A stretch of DNA of 64,000 bases from assembly GCF_002835805.1 (NCBI RefSeq), contig NZ_PISE01000027.1, forward strand, positions 1 to 64,000, in the 5' to 3' direction. Position numbers and translations under genes: made by a program. The DNA is from Niallia nealsonii. GTDB taxonomy: Bacteria; Bacillota; Bacilli; Bacillales; Cytobacillaceae. The notes beneath the pieces are model-generated. The model ran no database searches, was not told where the DNA came from, and saw only the letters and a program-made list of their open reading frames with translations. Below are positions 1-8,169 of the stretch, in pieces (within the stretch, counting starts at the first letter, position 1; each line of letters begins with the position of its first letter).

Positions 1-7
1 ATCTCAT
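1..7 (-). CDS. Start of a gene following dpaA, probably dipicolinate synthase subunit B (partial)
   Basis: On the minus strand an ATG lies at 7-5, 27 bases after the dpaA stop. It is preceded by a purine-rich AAGGAAAAGG stretch at a usable ribosome-binding distance. In Bacillus the subunit B gene (spoVFB/dpaB, a flavoprotein-like subunit) directly follows dpaA. Only two codons are inside the window, so the identity rests on gene order and is an inference. Confidence 0.35.
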
Positions 8-34
8 TGCTGAATATCCTTTTCCTTATTAATT

Positions 35-907
35 TTAAAGATTTTCTATAAATAACTCCGTCAATACATTCCCAATAATTTCACCTGCTGTTTTCGGCGC
101 TACTTTAGCAGGAAGTCCTAAAGACCATAATGTTTTGATGCCTAACTTTTTTGCATAAGCAAAATCAGTTCCTCCTGGTTTGGAAGCCAGGTCAATAATT
201 AGAGCATCTTTGTTTATATGGTCGAGAATACTTGCGTTTATTACGAAATAGGGCATTGTATTAATAAAGATAGCTTGATTCTCTGCTGCTTCAGGAAGAT
301 TCTGGATCCATACAGGCGCCATTCCCATTTCGATAACTCTTGCAACATCTTCTTGTTTTCTAATACATACACTTACCCTAGCTCCGACAGAATGAAATAG
401 TCGTGCAACTGTTTTGCCGACTCTCCCAAATCCGAGTACCAGTACATTAGCTTGGTGAATAGTAAATGGCGTGTTTTCAATAGCAAGCATAAGCGCACCT
501 TCAGCCGTTGGAATGGAGTTTAGAATAGCTACATCATCCCGTTCAAAGATAGCAATCATTTTTCGGTTCGCTGCACGTTGAATCTCCTGTAAATATGGAG
601 TAATAACACCAGAATAAATGACACATTCTTTTTTTGTTTTAGCAATCATTTCTTTTGTTAAAATAATGGTCTCAGAGGAAAATGCCGTTTCAATTTTCCC
701 CCCATCATGTATACCAGGTATAGGAAGAAGAATGCCGTCCATTAATGGAAATTCTATTTGGTTAGGTTTAACATGTTTAATATTTTTATGATTAAAGTTT
801 AATTCTTCTAAGCTTGCTAAATAAAGGGTGATATTAAGAGCTGCTAACTGCTTGATTACATCAGCTTGGCGTTTGTCCCCGCCCATAATTAAAAGATTTT
901 TTTTCAC
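35..907 (-). CDS. dpaA: Dipicolinate synthase subunit A
   Basis: A 290-residue protein of the DpaA/SpoVFA family, the NAD(P)-binding subunit of dipicolinate synthase. The enzyme converts the lysine-pathway intermediate dihydroxy-tetrahydrodipicolinate to dipicolinic acid in the mother cell, for loading into the spore core. The N-terminal half carries the family pattern (LIMGGDKRQ near the start, then ILLPIPGIHDGG). A Rossmann fold with VLGFGRVGKT follows around residue 155, and the C-terminus has the family-typical WSLGLPAKVAPKTAG. The start is GTG at 907, six bases after AGGAGG. Length matches the B. subtilis protein (about 297 residues). It marks the organism as a spore former. Expression in the mother cell is expected from the family, but I could not identify a sigma-K promoter. 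Confidence 0.95.
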   Translation of the reverse strand: MKKNLLIMGGDKRQADVIKQLAALNITLYLASLEELNFNHKNIKHVKPNQIEFPLMDGILLPIPGIHDGGKIETAFSSETIILTKEMIAKTKKECVIYSGVITPYLQEIQRAANRKMIAIFERDDVAILNSIPTAEGALMLAIENTPFTIHQANVLVLGFGRVGKTVARLFHSVGARVSVCIRKQEDVARVIEMGMAPVWIQNLPEAAENQAIFINTMPYFVINASILDHINKDALIIDLASKPGGTDFAYAKKLGIKTLWSLGLPAKVAPKTAGEIIGNVLTELFIENL

Positions 908-1291
908 ATAAATCCTCCTAATTGTTTATTCTGCTTGTATTCTAACAGATGAACCCTTCAGCTTTCATTTTTTTTATAACTCATAAATAAATCAAAAATT
1001 TGAATGATTAGTATTTTCTATATTCCTAACGTCTGTGTACTGTTATATAGGATATTACTCAGCAAGTTCCTGCCTGCCTAGATCTCTCGTTTTTTCTTAA
1101 CATCCTGTATAGGGAAAAATTAAATGAGATTTTTTAGGTGTGATAGGTATAAAAAGCGTAAATGCAAAAAAACTGTTTTATAACAAAATGTAGTTTTTTT
1201 GAAATATCCTTTTCTGTTATAATAAGGGTATGGATACTTTCCTTATCAAATCAGTTGAAAGCAAGCGTTTATCTTAGGAGGAGATGTCGTT
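908..1291. other. Intergenic region between divergent dpaA and the tandem-TetR gene
   Basis: There is no ORF with a ribosome binding site here. The rightward gene has a TATAAT at 1218-1223, with only a T-run where a -35 would be, and AGGAGGAG at 1277-1284. The middle part (960-1150) is AT-rich and I see no structured element in it. Confidence 0.5.
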
Positions 1292-2320
1292 ATGTCCCAT
1301 GTAGAGGTACAACAGGTTACCAACCATTTAAAACATACGATGTTGATGTTGTTGCGCAAAAAAGGAATTCAGCATATTCAAGTAAAAGACATTACCACAC
1401 AAGCACATGTTAGCCGTAAGATTATGCTACAATTTTATCCAGACAAATATGCCATTTTTAACGAAATAGTTGCAGAAAAAAAAGAAGAATTGTCTAAACA
1501 TTTGACGGAAACGAATGAGATTTGCGACAAAATAAAAAAGGAAGATGTTATTTTTTGTACAATACTTGATTTTGTACAAAAAAACAAACCCTTTTTTCAA
1601 ACGTTTATTGATCGAAAAATGGAGCCATATATTGATTTTTATGATTTTTTCCTCGAGTGTCAGCAGTCTGTCTCTAATGATGAATTATTGGTACGTAGTA
1701 GAGCAGTGTCTTTTTATATGACTAGCCTTTATGCAGTAAAAGAGAATAGGGTTTTTTCATTTAATGAAATTTGTGAAAAGTTTCACAAATTTAACGATGA
1801 ATCTCAGCATAGAATTAATAGGATATGCATAAAGATTACAGGGAAATATAGAGAAAAAAGCAAAGTAGAAGAAATATTGCAGCATGCATTTAAGGAACTT
1901 TTGCTGGAAAAGGAAAAGTATGAAGCTATTACTATTTCAGATATTATGAGGAAAAGTGACCTGCGGCGTGCAACCTTTTATGAATGCTACAGAAGCAAAG
2001 AGGACTTATTTTCTTCTCTTCTTCAAGAGGAATGCTGCAAATTAATTAAACTATACAGTATGGAACACCATTCAGACTATGATGTAGAAACCCCATCTGC
2101 AGTTAGTACTAATCAGGCATATGCTTATTTTCCTCTATTTCATATTTGCAAAAATGGCTGTCCATTGCCTAATTTACTAACTGACATGGTCCATCAAATT
2201 ATCTCTCTTTATATGGAGCAAAAAAGAAAATTCGATAGAGAGAATATTTTAAATGCGTATTTTTTTTCCAATAAAATATTAGCATTCTTTTTAGAAAAGC
2301 TATATAGGCAGAGACTATGA
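1292..2320 (+). CDS. Transcriptional regulator with two TetR-type DNA-binding domains
   Basis: A 342-residue protein with two separate TetR-like helix-turn-helix regions. The first spans roughly residues 10-62 (IQVKDITTQAHVSRKIMLQFYPDK). The second spans roughly 190-245 (AITISDIMRKSDLRRATFYECY followed by SKEDLFSSLL). Each is followed by a helical segment without recognisable ligand-domain similarity. Ordinary TetR proteins have one N-terminal HTH and total about 190-220 residues, so this looks like a tandem fusion or duplication. The second HTH is closer to the family consensus; the first has drifted (RKIMLQFYPDKYAIF where RGTFYRYFKSKEELF is usual). The ATG follows AGGAGGAG. Target unknown. 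The neighbouring psiE and MFS exporter genes are on the same strand but are separately terminated downstream. Confidence 0.8.
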   Translation: MSHVEVQQVTNHLKHTMLMLLRKKGIQHIQVKDITTQAHVSRKIMLQFYPDKYAIFNEIVAEKKEELSKHLTETNEICDKIKKEDVIFCTILDFVQKNKPFFQTFIDRKMEPYIDFYDFFLECQQSVSNDELLVRSRAVSFYMTSLYAVKENRVFSFNEICEKFHKFNDESQHRINRICIKITGKYREKSKVEEILQHAFKELLLEKEKYEAITISDIMRKSDLRRATFYECYRSKEDLFSSLLQEECCKLIKLYSMEHHSDYDVETPSAVSTNQAYAYFPLFHICKNGCPLPNLLTDMVHQIISLYMEQKRKFDRENILNAYFFSNKILAFFLEKLYRQRL

Positions 2321-2495
2321 CAGCAGTTTTTTTTTTGATGCTGGCTCCAATCAAGAAAATTAAGCAGACAACATTAATTGCAGAAAAAAGCAATTTACCA
2401 TATATTAATAAATTTTCTGCATATTTTTCTAGAAGGAAAAGCTAACTGCATGTAAAATATAATTAGGAAACTATTATATTTATTGGAGGATTAAG

Positions 2496-2933
2496 GTGGA
2501 ATCCAGAAAAAGTGAAAAAAAACAGCATATAAAACAACATGTCAGGCTGTCGTCTATTTTGCAGCTTATATTAAATATTTCATTGGTGCTGCTTGCTGTT
2601 ACATTAAGCGTATTAATGATTGAAGAGATTATCTATTTTGTTCAGTATGCGATTTCTTTAGAGAACAGCCAGACAAATTATGAACTATTGGAAAGAATTC
2701 TAATCTTTTTCTTATATTTCGAGTTTATCGCTCTTATTGTTAAATATTTCCAAGAAGACTATCATTTCCCTCTCCGTTATTTTCTTTACATTGGTATTAC
2801 GGCAATGGTACGATTAATTATTGTATATCATGATAATGCTATGCAAACACTATTATATACTTGTTCTATTTTAGTGCTTGTCATTAGCTACTATATCATT
2901 TCGTCTGCAGCATCTAAAAAAGATAAATTCTAA
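2496..2933 (+). CDS. psiE: PsiE-family membrane protein
   Basis: A 145-residue protein with four predicted membrane helices (about 20-48, 68-85, 95-112 and 118-138). It has the PsiE-family layout, including a conserved cluster around FFLYFEFIALIVKYF and the charged segment HFPLRYFLYIGITAMVRLIIV. E. coli PsiE is induced by phosphate starvation; its biochemical role is unknown, and nothing here adds to that. The GTG start at 2496 is preceded by GGAGG at 2485-2489. It stands alone, with a strong terminator directly behind it. Confidence 0.85.
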   Translation: MESRKSEKKQHIKQHVRLSSILQLILNISLVLLAVTLSVLMIEEIIYFVQYAISLENSQTNYELLERILIFFLYFEFIALIVKYFQEDYHFPLRYFLYIGITAMVRLIIVYHDNAMQTLLYTCSILVLVISYYIISSAASKKDKF

Positions 2934-2950
2934 CTTAAACAAAAAAGAAA

Positions 2951-3002
2951 GATTCCACAAAAAACACTTATTCGATTAGAATAAGGTTTTTTTGTGGGAA
3001 TC
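2951..3002 (+). terminator. Rho-independent terminator after psiE
   Basis: A long hairpin: GATTCCACAAAAAAC on the left pairs with GTTTTTTTGTGGGAATC on the right (one bulge), and an inner ACTTATTC/GAATAAG stem extends it. ATTTTT follows. Confidence 0.85.
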
Positions 3003-3103
3003 ATTTTTAGGAAATTGCTATATTAGAATACCTATATTGATTTTTTGTTCATTTTTTATGATGATCAGTCTTTTGAATAGAAATTGGAGGAGCAAACTAG
3101 AGT

Positions 3104-4384
3104 ATGCGTCTTAGAGATTGGGATAGAAATTTAAAGATACGTTTAGCAGGAGAGACAATTGTAAATATTACATTTTGGATGTTTTTTCCTTTCCTTGCTA
3201 TTTATTTTACTGATTCCTTTGGAAAAACATCTGCAGGAATATTATTGATTGTTTCTCAAGCATTTTCGGTTATGGCAAATCTTCTTGGAGGTTATTATGC
3301 AGACCGCTTTGGCAGGAAAAAAATGATGGTGCTGTCTGCTTGTATCCAAGGAATTGCTTTTGTTATTTTCGGTTTATCAAGTTCACCTTGGCTTGATTCA
3401 CCCATTCTAGGGTTTATCTGTTTTACCATTATCGGCATGTTTGGGGCTATTTACTGGCCGGCAAGTCAAGCGATGGTGGCAGATGTTGTTCCTGAAAAAC
3501 ATCGAAGCAGCGTATTTGCTATTTTTTATACAAGCATTAATATTGCAGTAGTAATAGGACCAATTATTGGCGGGATTTTTTATAAAGATTATCGTTTTCC
3601 CCTATTGATTAGTGCAGGAATTCTTAATATTGTTTTAAGCATTATTTTAAAAATTTGGATTGAGGAAACGGCTCCTGCGTATCAACATGTAGGGGGAACA
3701 GAAAAACAAAATTGGCTTCGTGCGATAGGTGCACAAATGAAAGACTATCGTGTTATCGTCCAAGATCGGACATTTTTATTATTTATTATCGCAGGCGTGT
3801 TAGTTGGACAAACTTTTATGCAGCTCGATCTTTTATTCCCTGTTTATGTAAGTGAAAATATTTCTAATCAGCCATTATTGTCATTTGGAGAATGGTCCCT
3901 TGTGATAGAAAATACGCAAGCATTTGGATTAATATTAGCGGAAAATGGGCTGTTAGTTGCGCTATTTACGATTGTGGTAACAAGATGGATGACGAAGTTT
4001 AAAGAAAAGAATGTGTTTATTCTATCGTCGATCATTTATGCAATATCGATTTTTCTTTTCAGCCAAACATCATGGATATGGGGCATGTTGTTTGCAATGG
4101 CAATATTTACACTAGCAGAACTGATGACAGCAGGCATTCAGCAAGGGTTTATTTCCGAAATTGCCCCAGAAGATAAAAGAGGGCAGTATTTTGCCGCAGC
4201 AAGCTTGCGGTTTACTTTTTCAAAAATGCTTGCGCCGCTGTCGATTCCAATGAGTGCATGGTTTGGGTATACATGGACATTTATGATTATATTCATGTTT
4301 GCACTTCTTAGCGCCGTTATCTATTATATAATGTTCAGTAAGATGGATAAGAACAAGCATCAAGCTGTATGGGCAGAAGAATAA
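3104..4384 (+). CDS. MFS transporter (drug-efflux type, 12 TM)
   Basis: A 426-residue major facilitator with about twelve membrane helices. The MFS signature between TM2 and TM3 is clear (GGYYADRFGRKKMMV, about residues 61-75). A second, degenerate half-repeat lies in the C-terminal half (TRWMTKFKEKNVFI). The N-terminal half also shows the antiporter-type motif around IGPIIGGIF. Close homologues in Bacillus are annotated as multidrug-efflux-like MFS proteins; the substrate cannot be read from sequence. ATG at 3104 follows GGAGG at a rather long 13 bases; upstream in-frame codons run into a stop, so this is the only reasonable start. It is monocistronic, with a terminator at its end. Confidence 0.85.
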   Translation: MRLRDWDRNLKIRLAGETIVNITFWMFFPFLAIYFTDSFGKTSAGILLIVSQAFSVMANLLGGYYADRFGRKKMMVLSACIQGIAFVIFGLSSSPWLDSPILGFICFTIIGMFGAIYWPASQAMVADVVPEKHRSSVFAIFYTSINIAVVIGPIIGGIFYKDYRFPLLISAGILNIVLSIILKIWIEETAPAYQHVGGTEKQNWLRAIGAQMKDYRVIVQDRTFLLFIIAGVLVGQTFMQLDLLFPVYVSENISNQPLLSFGEWSLVIENTQAFGLILAENGLLVALFTIVVTRWMTKFKEKNVFILSSIIYAISIFLFSQTSWIWGMLFAMAIFTLAELMTAGIQQGFISEIAPEDKRGQYFAAASLRFTFSKMLAPLSIPMSAWFGYTWTFMIIFMFALLSAVIYYIMFSKMDKNKHQAVWAEE

Positions 4385-4440
4385 AGAAAAAGTTGTTTAG
4401 AAAGGAGCAGTTTATCCATTCTAGACAACTTTTTTCTTTT
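4385..4440 (+). terminator. Terminator after the MFS gene
   Basis: AAGTTGTTTAGAA pairs with TTCTAGACAACTT (one G-U) and is followed by TTTTTCTTTTT. It separates the MFS gene from the ECF sigma operon. Confidence 0.85.
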
Positions 4441-4443
4441 TAT

Positions 4444-4472
4444 AAAAACTAATGAAATAGGCATGTCGTCTA
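4444..4472 (+). promoter_or_regulatory. Candidate ECF-sigma (autoregulatory) promoter
   Basis: AAAAAC (4444-4449), a 17-base spacer and CGTCTA (4467-4472) match the general ECF pattern: AAC in the -35 and CGTC in the -10. It sits just before the sigma gene's ribosome binding site. Recognition by the gene's own product is an inference; the -35 is a weak match. Confidence 0.4.
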
Positions 4473-4492
4473 ATTAGAGGAAAGGAGGATAA

Positions 4493-5026
4493 GTGGTGGA
4501 TGAAATAATAATAGATGCATGGAATTTAGAGGATATAGACGCAGTTTTTGCGGAAATTATCGAAAAATATGGACAAGATATGCTGCAGCTGACTTTTTCT
4601 TATGTAAACAATAAAGCACTTGCAGAAGACTTGACCCAAGATATCTTTGTAAAGTGCTATAAATCTCTTCATACATATAAACAAAATTCTAGTCTGAAAA
4701 CATGGCTTTGGAGAATTGCCATCAACCATTGTAAAGACTATTTAAAAAGCTGGTACAACAAAAATGTTGTGGAAATGCAAAATGAAGGCAGCCTGACAAG
4801 CAATGGAGAAATGGTGGAAGATGTTATTATTCAACGAGAAGAAGAGGAACGACTTGTTTCTTTTGTGATGAAGCTTCCGGTTAAATACCGAGAAGTCATT
4901 TATCTTTATTATTTTGAAGAGCTGACAATCAAGGAAATATCTTTAATTATTCATGTGAATGAAAATACCATTAAGACAAGAATGAAAAAAGCAAAAGCTT
5001 TATTAAAAAAAGAATGGAGGGATTAA
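4493..5026 (+). CDS. ECF-family RNA polymerase sigma factor
   Basis: A 177-residue sigma-70 family protein of group IV (ECF). Region 2 lies at about residues 20-90 (AEDLTQDIFVKCYKSL, then LKTWLWRIAINHCKDYLK). Region 4 lies at about 118-170, with LPVKYREVIYLYYFEELTIK and an HTH ending IKTRMKKAKALLKK. Region 3 is absent, as usual for ECF factors. The start is GTG at 4493 or the next codon GTG at 4496, both served by AAAGGAGG. No anti-sigma gene follows. Instead a PadR regulator starts on the last base of the stop codon (TAATG), so the two are translationally coupled. Which ECF subgroup it belongs to cannot be settled by eye. Confidence 0.9.
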   Translation: MVDEIIIDAWNLEDIDAVFAEIIEKYGQDMLQLTFSYVNNKALAEDLTQDIFVKCYKSLHTYKQNSSLKTWLWRIAINHCKDYLKSWYNKNVVEMQNEGSLTSNGEMVEDVIIQREEEERLVSFVMKLPVKYREVIYLYYFEELTIKEISLIIHVNENTIKTRMKKAKALLKKEWRD

Positions 5027-5433
5027 TGGTGGAGAACCGCTTAAAAGGTTTAAAAAAAGCGATGAAAAATACGTTATTTAAAGAGCTGCAATTTCAAGAT
5101 GAACATAAGTTTCATATTATGAAAAAAATTCAGCAAGAGCAGAGAACAGATGAGATGGTGTTGATTGCCTTGCTGCAATTATTAACAAGCCGAAGAACAG
5201 GGTTTGAATTAGCAGAATTATTGCGTGCTCGCAGCATTCAGAAGTTTGAAGAGAAAGAAGGCTTTTTATATACATTATTGCATCGTTTGGAGCAGAAGCA
5301 ATATATAACAGGGCAATGGATGGAAGCAGAAGAAAAATATTATCAATTAAATGACAAGGGACGAAAATTGCTGCAAAAAGCTGAAAGACAAGAAAAGAAA
5401 CATTACGCGTTAGAAGCGTTGCTGGAAGGGTGA
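5026..5433 (+). CDS. PadR-like winged-helix regulator
   Basis: A 135-residue protein. Residues 45-125 form a PadR-type winged helix: a first helix VLIALLQLLTSRRTGFELAE, then GFLYTLLHRLEQKQYITGQW and the wing EEKYYQLNDKGRKLL. About 40 charged residues precede it. The start is ATG at 5026, overlapping the sigma stop (TAATG), with GGAGGG five bases upstream. An in-frame ATG at 5014 lies inside the ribosome binding site context and is less likely. PadR proteins commonly pair with a membrane protein carrying an alpha-helical HAAS/permease-prefix domain, and the next gene has such an N-terminus. It probably regulates this operon, by inference. Confidence 0.8.
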   Translation: MVENRLKGLKKAMKNTLFKELQFQDEHKFHIMKKIQQEQRTDEMVLIALLQLLTSRRTGFELAELLRARSIQKFEEKEGFLYTLLHRLEQKQYITGQWMEAEEKYYQLNDKGRKLLQKAERQEKKHYALEALLEG

Positions 5434-5438
5434 AATAA

Positions 5439-6710
5439 ATGGGCGATAAAGAGAATTCCTTTCTTTCAGAGGTGACAAGTCAAATAAAATCAAAGGAAGC
5501 AAAGGCCTTTGTAGATAAAGAACTGCGTATGCATATAAAACAAATAAAAGTAAGGCTATTGAAAAAAGGGCTAAAAGAAACGGAAGCTGAAGATAAAGCC
5601 GTCAAACAAATGGGCAATCCTTTTCAGTTAGGAAGGGATCTCAATAAACTTCACCGTCCAAAAATCGATTGGGTGATGTTTGGTTTACTGCTGTTAGCGT
5701 TTGGATTTGGTTTTTTGCCATTGTTTGTGATGGGGGAAGGATATGATAGCAATAGTTTTATTGCAAATAAAGTAATACAAGTATTATTCGGAATAGGAGT
5801 AGCAGTGAGTGTTATGTTATTTGATTATAAAAATCTGGAGAAATGGGGGATGTATTTTTATTCAATCGGCTGCAGTATTCTGGCTTGTTTAACCTTTTTT
5901 CCTAGTATTGCAGTGAATGGATATTCTTATTTGATTATCGCTACTATTCCTGTTAATGGTTTTTGCGCATTGCCTTTCTTTTTCCTTGGCTGGGCAGGGA
6001 TTTTTAATCATAAAGGGCTAAAAGGTTGGCAGTTTATTAGTTTATTGCTGTTTTCTTTACTATTATTCTGTAGAAGTAATCAAAGTATTGTACAAATGAT
6101 GATGTATATAATGATGGTTTTTGTGATGTTATGGTGGAGTGTGCTTGGAAGAAAACAAGTTAGATGGATAACGAGCATTAGTGTAAGTTTACTTTCTCTA
6201 TTCATCATTCAATTTTTATTGACAGAAAAAGAGTATCAATTAGGAAGGTTAATGGACTTTTGGCACCCGGAAGGATCAGATACTGGTTTCATCTATTTCA
6301 AAATAAAAGAAGTGCTCGCAAATGCGAAGTGGTTTGGCGCTTCAAAGACCGTTTCTATTACTAGTGAACATGCTGATTTTGCTTTTATTTCTATTGTGAA
6401 TGGATACGGTTATATGATAGGGATAGTTATTATTATAATACTTGTATCATTTTTATGGAGAATGGGAAAAATTTTAAATTTAGTGCAAGTACAAGATTCA
6501 TATGCGAAATTATTAGTAATTGGCGGCATTGTTTTATATTTAATTCCAGTTGCATATAATCTTGGCATGATATTGGGATTGTTGCCGATTATTTCAATCT
6601 ATCTCCCTTTTGTCAGTTATGGGAATCTTCCACTGTTGCTTCATTCTATTAGCATAGGAGTAATGTTAAGCATCTACCGTCGAAAAGACTTGCAAAGCAA
6701 AACTATTTAA
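5439..6710 (+). CDS. FtsW/RodA/SpoVE-like (SEDS) membrane protein with HAAS-like N-terminus
   Basis: A 423-residue protein. Residues 1-75 form a soluble helical domain resembling the HAAS/permease-prefix domain (ETEAEDKAVKQMGNPFQLGRDL). After it come about ten membrane helices with the SEDS layout. The C-terminal half retains two SEDS hallmarks: HADFAF around residue 311-316 (usually HTDFIF, whose Asp is essential for glycan polymerisation) and LPFVSYGNLP near the end (usually LPFVSYGGS). Other conserved positions are diverged, so it may be an active or modified peptidoglycan glycosyltransferase. It starts five bases after the PadR stop, the third gene of the sigma operon, and is probably an envelope-stress alternative to RodA/FtsW. 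Confidence 0.8.
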   Translation: MGDKENSFLSEVTSQIKSKEAKAFVDKELRMHIKQIKVRLLKKGLKETEAEDKAVKQMGNPFQLGRDLNKLHRPKIDWVMFGLLLLAFGFGFLPLFVMGEGYDSNSFIANKVIQVLFGIGVAVSVMLFDYKNLEKWGMYFYSIGCSILACLTFFPSIAVNGYSYLIIATIPVNGFCALPFFFLGWAGIFNHKGLKGWQFISLLLFSLLLFCRSNQSIVQMMMYIMMVFVMLWWSVLGRKQVRWITSISVSLLSLFIIQFLLTEKEYQLGRLMDFWHPEGSDTGFIYFKIKEVLANAKWFGASKTVSITSEHADFAFISIVNGYGYMIGIVIIIILVSFLWRMGKILNLVQVQDSYAKLLVIGGIVLYLIPVAYNLGMILGLLPIISIYLPFVSYGNLPLLLHSISIGVMLSIYRRKDLQSKTI

Positions 6711-6718
6711 TACACTCT

Positions 6719-6752
6719 AAAAAAACAGGACAGCTATTCTGCCCTGTTTTTG
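6719..6752. terminator. Bidirectional terminator between convergent genes
   Basis: AAAAACAGG pairs with CCTGTTTTT around a CAG/CTG inner stem. The A-run on one side and T-run on the other let it serve both the SEDS operon and the minus-strand MFS gene. Confidence 0.85.
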
Positions 6753-6758
6753 CGTCTT

Positions 6759-7982
6759 TTATAAAGTTCCGTTTGTGTTTGTTAATCTTTTCATTTTTAC
6801 AGTGATTAATAGAATGGCTGCAATGATCGATAATAACGCAGTGAAATAGAAAACGTCGGCTAAACCTAGGTACTCTGCGATATAACCTGCAAACATGGGG
6901 CCAGTTAAAATGCCAATTGCATAAAAAGACTGATGAAATCCCATAGCTGACATTTTTAATTCTCCTGGGCTGTGGTGGACGACTTGCCCTAATAATAACG
7001 GAAAAACGAATCCTAGGCTTAAGCCAATAACAGCGTGCAGCATGCTTAATGCAAATAAATTGTTTGTATATGGAATAAAAAATACAAAAAGGCTGGCAAC
7101 CGTAAAACAGCATATGAGAACAGATGATACATAGTTTTGTTTTACTTTAATAAATACAAGACTAAAGGTAGCGAGAGCATGGGGAATAAAAAAAGCGCTT
7201 GTTAACCATAAAAGGGAGCCTTCTTTTACCCCAAGCGTTGCTGCATACATAGGGCTAAAGCCAAATATCGTAATGAATAATAAAGAATGTGCAATAAAAG
7301 AAAGAAAGGTCATCATTTTTAATTGTGGAATATGCCAAGTCATTTTTATGATGGCAAAAACCTTTTTGCTTTCTGTAATTCTTTCAATTTCTGCTTCTTT
7401 AATATTCCATGCTAAAATTCCTCCGAGCAATGCAGAAACAGCACCAATCCAAAAGGGAATCTCCCAGCCAAAATATTCTACTAAATAGCCGCAGATAGCC
7501 ATGCTGACAAATTGAGAAAATACCGTCAAAAATTGCAGGATGCTCATAGCTTTAGAAGATTTTTCTTTTGAAAAATAATTAGAATAAAGGATGGTAGCCA
7601 TTACCCACATAGAAGCGGTGATGCCTGCTAGCAATCTAGCAAGTAAAATGATATAAAAAGTCTCAGAGATTAAAAAGAGGGCACAGCTTATTAAGGCCAT
7701 TACAAATCCGAGTACAAGCAAATAGCGCCTCATCCCATGAAGCAAATCAGACAAAATCCCAAGAGGGAAGCGAAATAGTATTTGGGTAATCCCGTAACTT
7801 CCTAAAATAAAGCCGATAGAATTATAGGAAAAACCGATATTTTCTAAATATAAACCGAAAACAGGTGTATAAATATAAATCGCAAACCAAAAGAAAAATA
7901 CAGAAGATAAAAATAAAAAATGATTTTTTTTCGCATAACTATTTTTAGTATATATAGGCAATTGTTTATGTAATACGCTCAT
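6759..7982 (-). CDS. MFS transporter (12 TM)
   Basis: A 407-residue major facilitator. The TM2-TM3 loop carries the family pattern in diverged form (FRFPLGILSDLLHGMRRYLL, about residues 69-88). Twelve hydrophobic helices span the rest, and a central cytoplasmic loop (EAEIERITESKK) separates the halves. Annotated relatives are general sugar- or drug-type MFS permeases, and no substrate can be assigned. ATG at 7982 follows GAAAGGAT about ten bases upstream on the minus strand. It is monocistronic, convergent with the SEDS operon. Confidence 0.8.
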   Translation of the reverse strand: MSVLHKQLPIYTKNSYAKKNHFLFLSSVFFFWFAIYIYTPVFGLYLENIGFSYNSIGFILGSYGITQILFRFPLGILSDLLHGMRRYLLVLGFVMALISCALFLISETFYIILLARLLAGITASMWVMATILYSNYFSKEKSSKAMSILQFLTVFSQFVSMAICGYLVEYFGWEIPFWIGAVSALLGGILAWNIKEAEIERITESKKVFAIIKMTWHIPQLKMMTFLSFIAHSLLFITIFGFSPMYAATLGVKEGSLLWLTSAFFIPHALATFSLVFIKVKQNYVSSVLICCFTVASLFVFFIPYTNNLFALSMLHAVIGLSLGFVFPLLLGQVVHHSPGELKMSAMGFHQSFYAIGILTGPMFAGYIAEYLGLADVFYFTALLSIIAAILLITVKMKRLTNTNGTL

Positions 7983-8134
7983 TCTCGCAGCAGATCCTTT
8001 CTGAATAGATTAGAAGCAATCTTTTGTATGGTAGTAAAAGCTCGTAATGAATATAGCTGGCTATTAAAAATTTTTTGTTCGTGTATTTTTTTGGGGGAAA
8101 TCATTAAATAATCTAATAATTCTTGCGCTTTTAA

Positions 8135-8164
8135 AAACCACCTCTAAAAAACAGGAGGTGGTTT
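8135..8164 (-). terminator. Terminator after the DeoR regulator
   Basis: AAACCACCTC (8135-8144) and GAGGTGGTTT (8155-8164) form a perfect 10-bp stem. On the minus strand it is followed by TTTTTAAAAG. Confidence 0.85.
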
Positions 8165-8169
8165 ATCTT

